A stretch of 64,000 bases of DNA from Dermatophagoides farinae (Eukaryota; Arthropoda; Arachnida; Sarcoptiformes; Pyroglyphidae): NCBI RefSeq assembly GCF_024713945.1, contig NC_134677.1:6141001-6205000 (forward strand), read 5' to 3'. Below are positions 51,065-64,000 of the stretch, one piece after another. Under the pieces are notes generated by a model. The model was not told the origin of the DNA and made no database searches. It was given only the letters and a program-made list of their open reading frames with translations. The first letter of the stretch is position 1, and each line of letters starts with the position of its first letter. The translations under genes were made by a program, and so were the position numbers.

Positions 51065-53402
51065 AAGAGGATAAAGAAAAAGACATTATAGAAAAAAGTA
51101 AGAAAATGCTACCTTGTTTTTCCCCATTTATAAGCATTTCTTACGGTCAGGTTGAAAGAAACTACATTGATGATCATATCATTACCATTTTTCGACCTTT
51201 ATTGCTCCAATGAACCAATACTTAAATGGTTATCGATTCGTTAGATAAAATACGACTATTGTGTTTTATTATAATATTTCCAATGACATCCATTCATATA
51301 TTCGAAATCGATTAACGATTGTTTTTCTTTATCGATTGTCGAACGTTTATTCGTCCATCTTTGCCAAAACATGCCACCATTTTTATTATTGTCAACATTT
51401 ATATCCATCAACGATATAATTGAATAATTCATTATATAAAACACCTCAACAAAATTAATCGAATTTTTCTTTCTCATCAAAATAATTTATCAATGAAGAA
51501 TATCTTTGATTTGACCCAATTTTATTTGTCATCCGTTTAACTGTGAGATTATTTTTTTTCAACTATATCATATCATCATTATTCTAACTCATTCATCGGT
51601 ACATTCGCCAAATCAAGGTGAGCAGACTATTATTTCTATCAATTGTACAAATCGATTCAAATTTCCGTACTCTATCAGTTTCAAACGAATAAAGTTTTTC
51701 CAAGTATATCGATGATGATGTCGATTATGATTTCCGTATTTGTTCCGATTGTACAAAATTAAATTGAATTGAAAATATTGTGAGAATTCAATGAATGAAT
51801 GGAACAAAAACAAGAAAAAAAAACACGTTTACGTTGTTGTCGCGATACAAAATTTTTTTTTTTTTTTTTGGCGATGAGATAGGTTGATCTAATCTAAATT
51901 GAAATGGATATCAGTTTTTTTTGTTGTTGTTGTTGGATTTCAATTGAAATTGTAGACACAAATACACACCCGTGTACATACCACAAAGCTGTGCATACCG
52001 AGAAACAAAAAAAAAGCAATTAAACGGTTATTGATCATAATAATAATAATAATAATTTTTTTGCCTTTTCTGTTTCATTTTACTCATTCTATGTTTCGGG
52101 TGTGAGCTTTCAAAACAGCTAGTCAACGTTCAAAAAAAAAAAAACATTTTCATGTCGATAAAAAATAGATATACAAAAAACAGCGAAAAAAAAATTCACG
52201 AAATACAGATCAAAATCACTTGACATTTTGTTTTGTTTTTATCATCATATAAAAATAGAGCTTTTAAATTGTTTTTTGACATCATAGTAATTTTTATAGT
52301 TTATTGAACCTTATTATTTGAGGAATTTTCATAGCCTCATATCCATAGGTGTGTAATTTGGTAATAGTTAAGGGGTATTATACAAAACATTTTGTCACTA
52401 GGATTTTTTTTTCACATTAATGTACATTGTAAGCTTTTGATTAATTGAATTCATGTCTTTAATCGTAGAATCTTGTTTGATCGACTTTTTATACGACTGA
52501 ATATCATTAAATATGATAAAAACTACGTTGATAATGATTATGAATGATGATGCGGACTTGGTAATCCAAAAAAAAAAAAAATGATCATCATAGCATGGAT
52601 TTGGTTAGTTATTTATTTCTATGTTGCTATTTGTTCTTGTTCACCCATAATGGCGTCGATGATAATGATGATCATGATGATGATTAGTGAAATTCATAAA
52701 CATAGACTGTAAAAAAATTGAAATAATTTTTTTTTTGTTGAAATGATGAATGAATATTGGAGAGAAAAAAAAATCTGAAAACAGGTAGATCTTGAACCGT
52801 CACCGGGCTGTCTCGACGATGACGACAATGATAGACACACAGACACACACACACAGACACAAATGCCAAATATAAAAATCATTACAAAAACAACATATGT
52901 CGATAGATTATTTGTAAAATGTTCCGGATAATATGAATCTCATCAGTTATGACAATCTCATCGAAATGGATAATGCACAGGCATTATAACATGATTTTTT
53001 TCTATCTTGTTTTTTTTGTCATGTATTATGTATGTATGTGTGATTCTATATTACATACATTTATTATATAATTAATAAATTTCATCCATCCAACAACATT
53101 CATCAACATTCCAATCAGCGATTGATTAAATAATATCATTATTATCATTCATTGAATAATATCCATGAAAAAATGAAATGTTTATTTACTTCAATCATCA
53201 TTAGCACTTTCATAATCATTGTGTGTGTGTGTGTGTGAAATTTTCACATATATTAATTCGATGCAGCTTGTTGTCTCGTTTTCATGAGGAAATCGGAAAT
53301 CATCCTCTAGCAAGATTGGCTACGCATTACAATTCGAATATATCTTGTTCATCTTGTTATTATTATTCATTCGCATATGAATAATGATGTTTGTGATCAT
53401 TA

Positions 53403-53425
53403 TGTTGTTGTTGTTGTTGTTGTTG
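53403..53425. repeat. TTG trinucleotide microsatellite
   Basis: Seven or more TTG units; a second TTG array is at 59,631-59,658. Confidence 0.85.
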
Positions 53426-55285
53426 AAAGTTGTAGTGATGGTGGTGGTGGTGTAGTTTAATTGACTTCTCAAGTTTCCTTTTTTCTCCTCCTAAAGCAAG
53501 TTGTATCTGATTATATCGTTGTCGTTATTTAACGATTACAAAAAACGTCTATTCCGTATTCAACATTCCAAGTCGAAAAAAACAATTTACTATTTTGACT
53601 TTCCTTACGAATATGAATGAATGGAAAAAAATTTCCAATTCATTCAATCAACTCGTATTATTTTATTTTCCGCATTATTTTTGTTTTATACAAAATTATT
53701 CGATTAGTGATTTTTATGATAATTATTATATATATTTAAACGTGTGTATCGATAATTCTCCATATACATTGACAGTTAATGGACATAAAATACTTTATAC
53801 TTTATCGTGGTTAAGATGCTAATCATTTTTTGTGGATTAACGTATTGGCCCATTCATTATTAACGTCGATTTCTATGATCATTGTTAGTAAGAAAATTTA
53901 AGATTGGTATGATCATCATTTTCTTTTTTTCCCTCAACATTATAACGGTAAGTCATTTGAATGGCTAAACCAAGTAAAATAAAACGATTCGATCAAGATA
54001 AATAGTTTGATAGTATGCCAATGTATGAATTCAGTAATCAGTATAGATCATCTTATGATCCAAAATTAGAATCAATAGATCGAACAGATCGGTTTCATAC
54101 ATAAAAAAGAACTTTAATCGTAAAAAAAATCATCATAATAATGATGATAGATTTATGACTGATTTGAAACAATTGAAATTGAAAATCATAGATTTGAATC
54201 TTGGTGTTGGATTTTCTGTTTTTTTTTCTTAAATATACATCTTTGCTCACTATATCTTAGCTTTCCCTTATCAAAACAATATCCTATTGATCAGGATTTT
54301 TTTTTATAATGGATGAATAGCAGCCCACACCCGTCGTCCATAATAATCAACCGAAACCTGTATCAAATGATTAAAAAATGACATGATCATGGCTGTCGAT
54401 CGAGACCGGGTATACTAGATAGGTCAGGTGTATTCATCATCAAATGTTCGAATAACTTTTATTTTTACTGATGATCAGAGATGCCGCAAAAAAATTCAAT
54501 TTCCCTCCAGCCGAAAAAAAGTCATCATCATCATTATTATCGATGAATATTAACCAGATGAATTGAATACCATAATCGATATTGACTACGATGATTTCTG
54601 GCAAACTTGTTTGTTAGCATTCTCAATACTCTCACCTTTTTTTTCTCGTCATCAAGAAAATCGAAAATAATGATCAGTTTCTATTTTTTTCTATCTCATT
54701 TGCCCTTGATTATCATTATCATCATTAACACAATAATGATGATGCCCGATGTAATTTCATCGACATGTTTTTTTCTGGTAATCATATATTATGTCGATGA
54801 TGATGAACAGGATGATGATTGTTGCCAATTAGCTGGTTGATTCGATGGTTCATCGATTGGAGAAATTTGAGGTGATCAATCTTGATGTATTTGTGTATGT
54901 GTGTTCATAATATTAAAAAAAACAAGGAAAATGGAGAGAGTTATCCATTGCCATTTTGATTATTATTATTTTTATTATTAGTTATAAACAAAAACTTATA
55001 TATATTGATGATAATCCTATATACACTACTAATCAAACAACAGTGATGGTATGAAGAAAAAAAAATTCGAACCAAAGATCTCGATGGTTATATATAGCCA
55101 TACTATGGCAAAGAAATGAGTTGAATTTGAAGATCATTTTATTTTTGTTTTGTTTTCTTTAGGTCAAACACGAAAATACATGATTATTAAGCATTGAACT
55201 TTCGAGTGAGAGTTTAAATTCATTCATCTATTCTAATATTCTATTGTTTTGTTGTTTGTTTTTCACCCCTTTAGACATTTAAATG

Positions 55286-55286
55286 A

Positions 55287-55321
<35 letters not shown>
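55286..55321. repeat. ATG trinucleotide microsatellite, longest in window
   Basis: About twelve uninterrupted TGA/ATG units, the longest trinucleotide array seen here. Confidence 0.9.
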
Positions 55322-55322
<1 letters not shown>

Positions 55323-55638
55323 AGGTCGCTTATTAATTTTAATAGATCTTGATGTTCATTATTATTTAGGCAGCAATCCACTAATTATGAATGTGAATTG
55401 TATTCTTCATTCAGAACGAGGTTATATTTGTCATCCAGTTGCACTCACTTCTTTTTCTTTGGTTCTTTCATTCACTCTTTTTTTATATTACCTCACGAAC
55501 ATCATTGAAATTCAGTCTCACATCTCTTCATTTAAAACAGGTTATTGTAAATAAACAAATAATGAAAATGAATTGGAATATTTTCACCAATTAATCCCTT
55601 ATTGTTTGTTTTTTACCTCAAATCTTTTTCGTGTATAT

Positions 55639-55662
55639 TCTCTCTCTCTTTCTCTCTCTCTT
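55639..55662. repeat. TC dinucleotide microsatellite
   Basis: TC array broken by two TTT steps. Confidence 0.85.
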
Positions 55663-56680
55663 TGAGATAGTAGATCAGATGAGAGGATGAAATTCTGTTT
55701 CTAGTTTAAAAATAACTCGGTCGAATACATGAAGAGGTTAAATGATTGGCTACATATGTTTGCGTTTTTTCTTCTTTCAACCTCGGCCAAGTTCTATCCC
55801 TGAATTGTTTGTTTTTTGAATGATTGTAATAATAATATGTTGTAAACATTTTTCAATGTTTTCCATTTGCTAAAATTAGAATAATAAAGTGAAACAATTT
55901 AATACCATCAAATGACATTGGTAGTAATGGATTATTATCTTTTTTTTATTTATTAAGAATCATTGAATTCTGATCTTAAAGTTTAAAGTTGATCATTTCA
56001 TGGATAATCCCACCCTTAGTAGTTTTATTTTATGCTTAGTTTCTAATCCTATTCAAGTTTTAAATAAGAATAAGAATCAAATTGAATTGGAAACAATTGA
56101 TTTTTTTCCAAAATTAACGCAACGATTACCAACATTTACACAATGGAATACTTTTTATTCGGCATACGTTTTTATCGTTATCAAAATATAAATCGGTTTT
56201 TTTTGCACTGTTCTCAGAAAGTAGAAATGACGGAAATTTATTTTTAACCGGAACCAAGTTTTTTTTATCTACATTTAAAAAATTTGTCAAATCAGCCGTG
56301 TTTTCCTGATCACATTTTTAATGAGTTTCAAATATTTTATTCAATTGCAATCAATTACCGTTCTTGTTAGGCTTGGCTTTTTATCCATTCATATTTATTT
56401 CCAAAAATAAACAAACTCCTAACATCATTTGTGCATTAATTGAATGGACACCGTATGATGTGCATCGACACACCTGTAATTCTTTAAATTCATATAAAAT
56501 TAGCTTTTTGTTTATAAAAAACAATAGCATTAATTCAATATAATATTCGTTTTCATTAAATGCAATTTTTGTAAAAATTAAATGTGAATGCTTCAAAAAG
56601 TGTTGATCGGATTTAATTATAATTATAATTGATGAGATGAATATTTTTAGAAACAATGTTGAACCAAAATGGAATGTTAC

Positions 56681-57004
56681 CTAAGTGAATTTATCATTTT
56701 TTATTTTTGTTCTTAACAATAATACCAGGTAATAAATCAATGATATGATAAAAATGACAACAATTGGAAACAATTGAAATCTTTGGATTTTAGTTTGTTT
56801 GTTTGATGATGGATTTGTTTTTCGCCGAACAATTTTCAATTTAAAGTCACGTGCTGCCGCTTGTTTAGTCTGTCCAATTGTTTCCTAAATATTATAATAA
56901 TGATTATTATCAATGAAATGGCACGTTTTTAAATTCACTACATCAAACATTTTGCTAGCAGATGCTAAATTCATTGAACCATATGTCCATTTCTTTTCGA
57001 TTGA
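56681..57004 (-). CDS. Candidate 3' exons of an unrecognised tail-anchored protein
   Basis: Weak candidate. Exon 57004..56942 (21 codons) joins 56884..56681 (67 codons plus stop) through a 57-nt GT/AG intron in phase 0, the intron size typical of this genome. The product has MNLASASKMFDETIGQTKQ, a basic stretch (LKIVRRK), a membrane span (LFPIVVIFIISLIYYLVLLL) and a short tail, the general shape of a tail-anchored protein. No family recognised. About 75 bases beyond the proposed 5' end a separate 47-codon frame (57,222-57,079) starts MAKIFGVHFYIFILLLL; no donor linking it was found. Open frames of this length do occur by chance here, so this may be spurious. Confidence 0.22.
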
Positions 57005-59910
57005 CTTGTATTGTGTACATTAAGAATGACGGTGTAAATTTGAAAAAAAAAATATCTTTGATCTTGGCAAAAATTTCTTTATTTATTTTGTTTTTTTTTC
57101 TGTTTCATTTCATTGTATTGTGAATATATATTGATACTTTTGACACAAATATGATAATGATTATTATCGGTCAACAGTAACAAAATAAATATATAAAAAT
57201 GGACACCAAATATTTTAGCCATTTTAAGCGCCGAATGTAGAAACCAATCTATTGTTTTTTATTTTCATTTTCGATTTGAACGTATATTAATAGATACTTG
57301 AAACCTGATTTGTATTTTTTTTTATATATAAATATATAGTTGGAATATAAACGTGATAATGATAATGGCTATGCCAATTGAGTTTGACTGGTTATATTAG
57401 TATAGAGAAATAAGCGAACCGATAGTGTCAAAGTTATTTTATGGTCGCACGACTGAAACAAAACAAGAAAAATGATGACCACAACTGTTTATAAATACTA
57501 TTATTGTGGTAAAAATCGATATAATTTAGTCAATTTTATAGCTGCGCCAATTGTGCTAAATAAATATGAATCGTCCGATTACTATATCCAATGAGAGCCA
57601 TTTCATTATTGCATATCCGAAATGTTTTCTCAACATGTTGTGACGGTTCGACAATTTTCATTCATATTTTTTTTTTGGTTTTGGACAAAAAAAAAGATCA
57701 ATTGATCTTTCATTTCAAGCAAATCAAGCGTTATTTTCTTTATTTATAACCATTTGTTGAACATTGATCAATTTTTTTACAGTTTTTGTATTAACTGATC
57801 ATTAATACTATTGGAAACTATGAAACAAATTCGTTTGTTCGCCCAAAGCTAAAATAAAATAATGGTTTTGTTTTTGCAATGACTTGCACAATATACAGTA
57901 TATATGAATCCTAGTATTTTCAATTCAATATCTTTCAATGTATCAATCTTATAAAACTTTGATTATTATAAATTATTATTAAACCGCAAATTTATGCAAA
58001 AAAAAAATAACCATGATTGTGATTTATTTTCTTGATATTGATCATCAGATTTTTTTTTCTTGTTGTTGTTATCTCCAGTGATGACCATTGACATAGTGCT
58101 CTCCATTGGGTTATCCATTCACACATATCCATGCATATATTGATGATTATGTTATAACTTGAATCGATTGAATGAATCTATTGGTCATCAGCACTTGATT
58201 CCTTTTTTTTCCATCATCACTATTTGTGTGTTTATATGTGTTTGTTGTTAAAGATATAATCAACATGACCCGATGTTTATGTATGTGTGTGTGTGTGTGT
58301 TAGTGACCTCAAAAATTAGTATGCAGATGAATAAGAAAAGATATTATTTTTTTTAACTCACGACCAACAAACGGTGATGATACCTTTTGCCAATTTTGTT
58401 GTTGGCAACATACAAACACAAACACGAATAAATCAGGAGACCAAATTTAAATGTCTATCAAGATATATTATATTCTTACTAAAGAAGATTTCTTTCAGAA
58501 ATGATATTCGTGTTTATATGTACGGGTGTCCTGTTGATGGTTTTTGTTGTTGTTGTTGTTGTCATTATTAAAAAAATGTGTGAAAGAAAATGACACCTTT
58601 TATCTCTCATTGCCATGACGATGTGTGTCCTCATTTGAATATGATTGATACATACATCTTCCGAACAAAATGAATGAACGCATGTATGCATTCATTCATT
58701 CATTCATTTTATCTGTAAATGCCACCCGTTCTAACTTTCTAGAGGATAAGAAAATAAATTCTTTCTACTCTTTTCAATCGGTAGAGAAAAAAAAATGATT
58801 ATCATCAAAATGATTACAGCCGGACAATAATTTATATTCCTTTGATGAATGGATACACACAAACACAATGTATGTCAAACTAAGTAGGCGACAATTTCAA
58901 ACTATATAATATAGATAATTGACCACTACCGGTTCCAACGTTATCAAAATATTCATGAATTATTATTATAAGAACAGCAACAATAGCAACATTACACTCA
59001 TTCATCCATTCGATTTCTGAAAATATTTTTCCAATAAAAGAAAATAATCATAAAAAAAATTTGACAATCACTATACAATTTTGATTTATTTTATGACTAC
59101 AATAATATTTTGATAATAGGATCTTGTTTCTGAATTCATAAAAAAAAATATGTATTGCTATTTTATTTTTATTGTTACGATGAAATTCTTCAATTGATAA
59201 ACATGAAAACAACCAAATCATTGGAAAAAAAATGTCTACAATTGAATTCAATTTGATTTAAATATATCGAAATCCAAAGTTTTTTTTTCGTCATCCGGCA
59301 AATGCAAAATTATATTTTCAAATTTCCATGGAAAAGATGACTGTGTGATCAGACATTTCATCATTATCGTTTGTTGTTGTTTTTTTTTCTGTTTATCGTC
59401 TGTCCAATCATATATGCATCCAAAAATATCCAGATTTTTTTTTCAGAGGAAAAACATTTCGTTACTGGTTTATTTTACATGCATTTGACAAGCTAACATT
59501 TTCTATCTTCATGTGTATTTTGTAGAAATATGATAAGATTTCACCAGGAAATGAGATTAGAAAAAAATGCGAGCCAATGTGAAATTAACTTTCATATTCC
59601 AGAAACAAATTCATTTGTTCATTCAATATTTTTGTTGTTTTTGTTGTTGTTGTTGTTGGTTACTCACAGATTTCGAAAACAATTTTCGTTTATGATGATG
59701 ATGACGATAATCATAGTGTCAGTCTTGTGTGATTCTAAAATTAATTTTTATTCACTTTTCTGCACTATTGTTTTGTTTTATTCCTTGTGATGTATGAGCA
59801 GTAATTTTTGTCATTTCCATTATTAGATTCATTTGAATTTTTTTTTTCTTCAAAAATCTTTATATAGTAATATGAAACAAAAATTAAAACCAATTCACAT
59901 TCGTGATAGA

Positions 59911-59930
59911 CCACCACCACCACCACCACC
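59911..59930. repeat. CCA trinucleotide microsatellite
   Basis: Six to seven CCA units, the only GC-rich array in the gene-poor tract. Confidence 0.85.
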
Positions 59931-62900
59931 TTAATTGATGTCAAAAAAAAAATCAAATCTATCAGAAAATACAGTAAGGTGGAATGACAGTTTTTTTTTG
60001 CTTCGGGAATTTTTCTTTCTTTTCAAATCTGTTAGATTCAAAATGTATCCATTTTTCATTCATTGCAAATCAAACTTTGATGTTTTTTATTTTTATTTTT
60101 TACTATCTTGTCATAAAAATATTTACTACATATCTAACGTAAATTAGTTTTTGATATGGATTTGATTTCAGATTTGATGAAATTTTCTTCTTCGTTATTG
60201 AATCGATGGCTTATTTAAATAATGTCATGAGTATCTGGACGGATTTGTCATGCTTTGTCCGAATGGTCATTTGTTTATTAAATTTTCTAGAAGAAAAAGG
60301 CGTTGATGTAATAATGAACTTTATTATGACGTAGGTCGAATAATAAATTTGATTTCAAACATTATTTATATGGTGAAAAATTCATTTATATACTAATATA
60401 AATGTTAATAATGCTCGTATCTAAGAAATAGAGTAGTTGATTAATTTATAAGATATTAATCATTGTCAATGCTTTTTTTTATCTGCCGCATTTTCCAATT
60501 TAAAACAAAAACACTATTAATAAATGTGAACAGAATTTCCTTCAGTGTAAATTTTAAAGAATCAAAATAATCAGTTATAATATTACTGAATGATAAAAAT
60601 CATTTTTTTTCATTCACAATTCCAGATGGAATAAATGAATAATTTTTTTCAATTTCATTAATCATAACTCGCATTTTGTTCACTTGTCATCATTGAGAGG
60701 TTGAGGAAAAATGTTATGATTTTTCATATCGGTTTATTTAACAGTTATATACTATAACTTTAATTTTTCGCAATCATTTGCAAACCAAATATATTTACAA
60801 GATATATCACTATTTGATGCTAAATTTCAGCTTCCGTCATGAACTAGTATCAATTTTATGAAAACAATATAAATCCAATTTATCACACCTTCATATTATC
60901 AAACACTTTTTGGACAGTTTTTGAAATTATAAACCATAAGCTTTACATTTAATATTATCAAACTTCATATTAATTTGAATTATTCTCACTAAAGATTAGT
61001 ATTAAGTTAATATCGTATGATGATGATGATTAGAATCCCGTTTTTTCATAAAGTTTTTTCTTTATTATTCATTGCAACGTCAGTCATCATCATGTCTAGA
61101 TGACTTTCGAATAGCTATGAATAAAATCCGATTATAATCGCTTGCTATTTACTGATCAAACTTATACAAAATCGGATTTTTCTTTTTTTTCAGATTTTTG
61201 TCTATAATGTCAGCAAGAACAAAAATTGTTACAGAAATCGACTCAATTTATCACATATGTCAAATTGATTTGAAATAATGTGTCAAATAGTTTTAAGGTG
61301 TTAATTTTGAAAAAAATATCCATTCGAATTGATTAAAAAAAATCGTAAGGGGTAAATTGCATCATTTTGCTGAAAGGTCAACTAACAGAACTAAAAAATA
61401 ACTTAAAAGATTTTTTTTTTTTTTGATTGATTGAAATCTGTGAACAGATCATCTTTCATCTGAGATATTACATATAGTTATTAGAATTCGTTTCATATAA
61501 TAAATTATATATGATAGAGAGAAATTCTTCTCCCAATTTCAGTTATAATAATGAAATTGACACCAATCCTACTTTTTAATATGAAATTTTCTTGTCAACT
61601 CATTGTCCCAATTTTATCTGATGCTAAAATTATGTTATATTCATAAAAACAAACACCTATAGAAAAGAAAAAACAACAAAAAAAAGATCCTCTTATTCTA
61701 TTTATATATTATACATATGATTATGATTGTATATGTATTGTGAATTTAATTTTAGCCACTATTCGTCATCATTTTTGTCTATTGTTTTTTTTACTTGTTT
61801 GCGTGTATGTGAATTTGTGTCCATGCTTAGTAGTTTCCACGTTAAGGATTTATGCTTAATTATAACGGTATAATTGATGCTGCCGTTGATTTTGTTTTTC
61901 ATTATTATACGAATGTTAAAATGAATATGCCTATTTACAATATATCCAGTGTTTATTTGACCATAGAAATATATTCCGAATCGATTATCATAAAAGGTCA
62001 ACCACATAAAAGATTGACAAGATTTATCAAAAAGACAAATGTCATTAACACATATATATGGCTGCATTTGTACGGATATTCATGTTAATACATTGTGGAC
62101 AGGCCAATTATCTTTGGTAAGGTTATGGGAAAACAAAAACGATATGAAATGAATTGTCAGCATAGAATTAGCCAAACTAAAGAAAAAAAAGATACATTGT
62201 TGCCGGCATCATGATGATCATAAGGTAAAACAACAGAAAAGTTTTTGTTTTGTTTCTCTATTGAATGGCATGAGACTCATGGTCTATAATTGGATATGAT
62301 CAGCCGTAATTCCAGTATGATGATTTCTTTGAATCATTTACATTGTAATAGATGCAATCTTATTCATATTTTTCATTTCATGCACGTTGTTTTTTCTCGT
62401 GAATCGCATGCATGCAATTAAATAATTATTTTTGACACGAAAACAATCACATGAATGGAAAAAATTTTGTTTTGTGTGGAAAAATTCGTCCGCTTCCTTT
62501 CATACTTTCTATTATATATTATAATTGGTTTTATATTATATATTCGAAACAAAAAAGAAGATGTTTTCAGTAAACAACAAATTATAATGAAACGTTCTGG
62601 CCACAAGTTGATGGGAATTTCACTTTTCATTAATTATAAATCTTGTTACTAACACGACAATTTTGTAATTGTCATTTTGATTGAAAAAGTATTCGAAAAT
62701 GAAGTCAAGATGTCGCCAACGTAGACAAATTTATTTGTTCACATTATTAATAATTGTAATAAGAATATATAAACAACACACTGATGGGAGAAAAACAAAA
62801 ACTAGATTAATTTTCTCGAAACAGAAGAAATTTCAATTAATTTTCCGTGTTTCCCGAAGAATTTATTTCAAGTTGTCCCGACAATATATCTGTATTTGTC

Positions 62901-63895
62901 TGTTTTGTACAGATAACTAAAGCAAAGATAATTGCTTGTTTTCAACAACAAATCTATTGATTATTAATAATTAATATTGGAATTCCATAAAAAAAATTAT
63001 TATTTTGATTTATTTTTTTCTGTTCATTTTATTATTCTAGAATAAAGTAGATAAACATCCGGTCTTAGAAATCACATGTCTGTGAAGATAATTGGCAAAG
63101 AATGCTAGTGAAAACAACATGAAATTTTTTTCATTCTAATCTCAGTCGGAATTTTATCATGAAATTAAAATCAGTATATAATTTTTTTCATTTTTTCAGT
63201 CTACTGTGTAATATATTGGTTTTCCAGCTGTGAACAAACGTTTTTTTTAAATAAATTCAATATAACAATATTAAAAGTGATTTGCTCAACTACGTTATTA
63301 TGACACATCCGGATTCAAATCGATAACATAAATCACCATATGTCGTGTGTAAAAATGTTTGCCTAAATAGATAATTCAATCAGGAAAGCGTGCCGTGAAT
63401 TTTCAAATCTTTAAAAAAACGGTATGTTTGTTTTTATATATCCCATGATGAAAAAAAAAACATATCGATGTGTTGCTATTTATTAATACATACACAATTT
63501 ATAAAACGGGAGCGATACTGCACCGCATCCCAATCGTTCAGGTTGTTGTATTTAATCATTCAAGAGTCGATCCTATTTTATTTCAAGAGTAAATATGATG
63601 AAAAGATTTATTTGAATTACTTAACCAATACGGAACAAATGGAAAATTTTATTTTTAACAACATTGCATCACATTTTATCGAGTGTTGATCGATTAGACT
63701 ATTTTCTAGTTGAATTTATATAAAACGGCAGCTATTAACGCCAATAGTGATAATGATGAAAAGAGCAACATTTCAATATTGCTGTCCCATACTTTAACCG
63801 GAACATACTTATTACTTGTGCCATTTTAGTTTAGTTGTACATTATGTTTTTCATTCATCGAAACATTTCACGTTGATATGATTGATGATTCAATC

Positions 63896-63991
63896 ATTCA
63901 TTCATTCGTTTTTTTAAAGGAAATTCATTATTACAAATTAATTCATTCATTCGTTTTTTTAAAGGAAATTCATTATTACAAATTAATTCAT
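63896..63991. repeat. 45-bp tandem duplication
   Basis: Two perfect adjacent copies (63,896-63,940 and 63,941-63,985) of a 45-base unit beginning ATTCATTCATTCG, plus six bases of a third. It abuts the window end, so more copies may follow. Confidence 0.95.
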
Positions 63992-64000
63992 ACATTTTTT

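Larger units (their letters stand above)
42946..56680. other. Gene-poor AT-rich tract, part 1
   Basis: About 13.7 kb. Only short chance open frames, none with a recognisable domain, conserved start or convincing splice structure. It is densely seeded with microsatellites (listed separately) and poly-A/T runs. It could be intergenic regulatory DNA or introns of a gene reaching beyond the window. Confidence 0.4.
57223..64000. other. Gene-poor AT-rich tract, part 2
   Basis: About 6.8 kb of AT-rich sequence with CA, TTG, ACC and TTCA microsatellites, poly-A/T runs and no supported gene. Ends in a 45-bp tandem duplication. Confidence 0.4.

Noticed and set aside
55060-55095. TTCGAACC resembling a tRNA T-loop
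   Set aside because: No acceptor stem or anticodon arm can be drawn around it on either strand.
61759-62088. Opposed open frames of 78 and 102 codons
   Set aside because: Overlap each other, have no domain or signal, and such lengths are common by chance in this tract.

Overview
The window looks like nuclear DNA of a small-genome arthropod, most likely an astigmatid mite such as a house-dust mite. It is AT-rich, its introns are mostly 53-80 nt, its genes are tightly packed with many head-to-head and tail-to-tail pairs, and all recognisable proteins are animal in type. The species is an inference from protein character and gene structure; no sequence search was run. I see no CRISPR array, rRNA, tRNA or recognisable mobile element.

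Region 1, about 1-41,540, is dense and carries 23 protein genes. In order: the 3' end of an LRP12/LRP3-like receptor (+); an atypical dual-specificity phosphatase (-); HTD2 mitochondrial dehydratase (-), head to head with CIAPIN1/anamorsin (+); BLOC1S4 (-); SSR1/TRAP-alpha (-); USP46/12 (+); a tandem-repeat galectin (+); XRN1 (-), head to head with SF1 (+); SFT2D3 (-); GABARAP (+); a gliotactin/neuroligin-type adhesion protein (+); RAD17 (+); a secreted protein with two defensin-like cysteine domains (+); a DUSP22-like phosphatase (+); alpha-L-fucosidase (+); PRMT1 (-); two tandem paralogous membrane-anchored proteins with an identical 8-cysteine framework (+,+); CNDP2 (+); and a GILT thiol reductase (-) whose 1.9-kb intron contains a complete opposite-strand PTGR3/ZADH2 reductase gene. 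Exon models for the spliced genes were built by hand from GT/AG sites and frame; each closes in frame at close to the family's usual length. The two exceptions are BLOC1S4 (N-terminus uncertain) and SF1 (a frame switch that a 53-nt intron would explain).

Region 2, about 41,540-64,000, is gene-poor: roughly 22 kb of AT-rich sequence full of short CA/TG, ATG/CAT, TTG, TCA and GAAT microsatellites and long A or T runs, ending in a 45-bp tandem duplication. I found only one weak coding candidate there (56,681-57,004, minus). It could be a large intergenic or regulatory domain, or intron of a gene extending beyond the window.

The gene order has no operon logic: most genes are unrelated housekeeping genes in RNA decay and splicing, secretion, autophagy, ubiquitin and DNA-damage roles. 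The most unusual items are the double CS-alpha-beta-like secreted protein, the 8-cysteine tandem pair, the nested PTGR3 gene, and several active- or binding-site changes (galectin, GILT, PRMT1, SF1).
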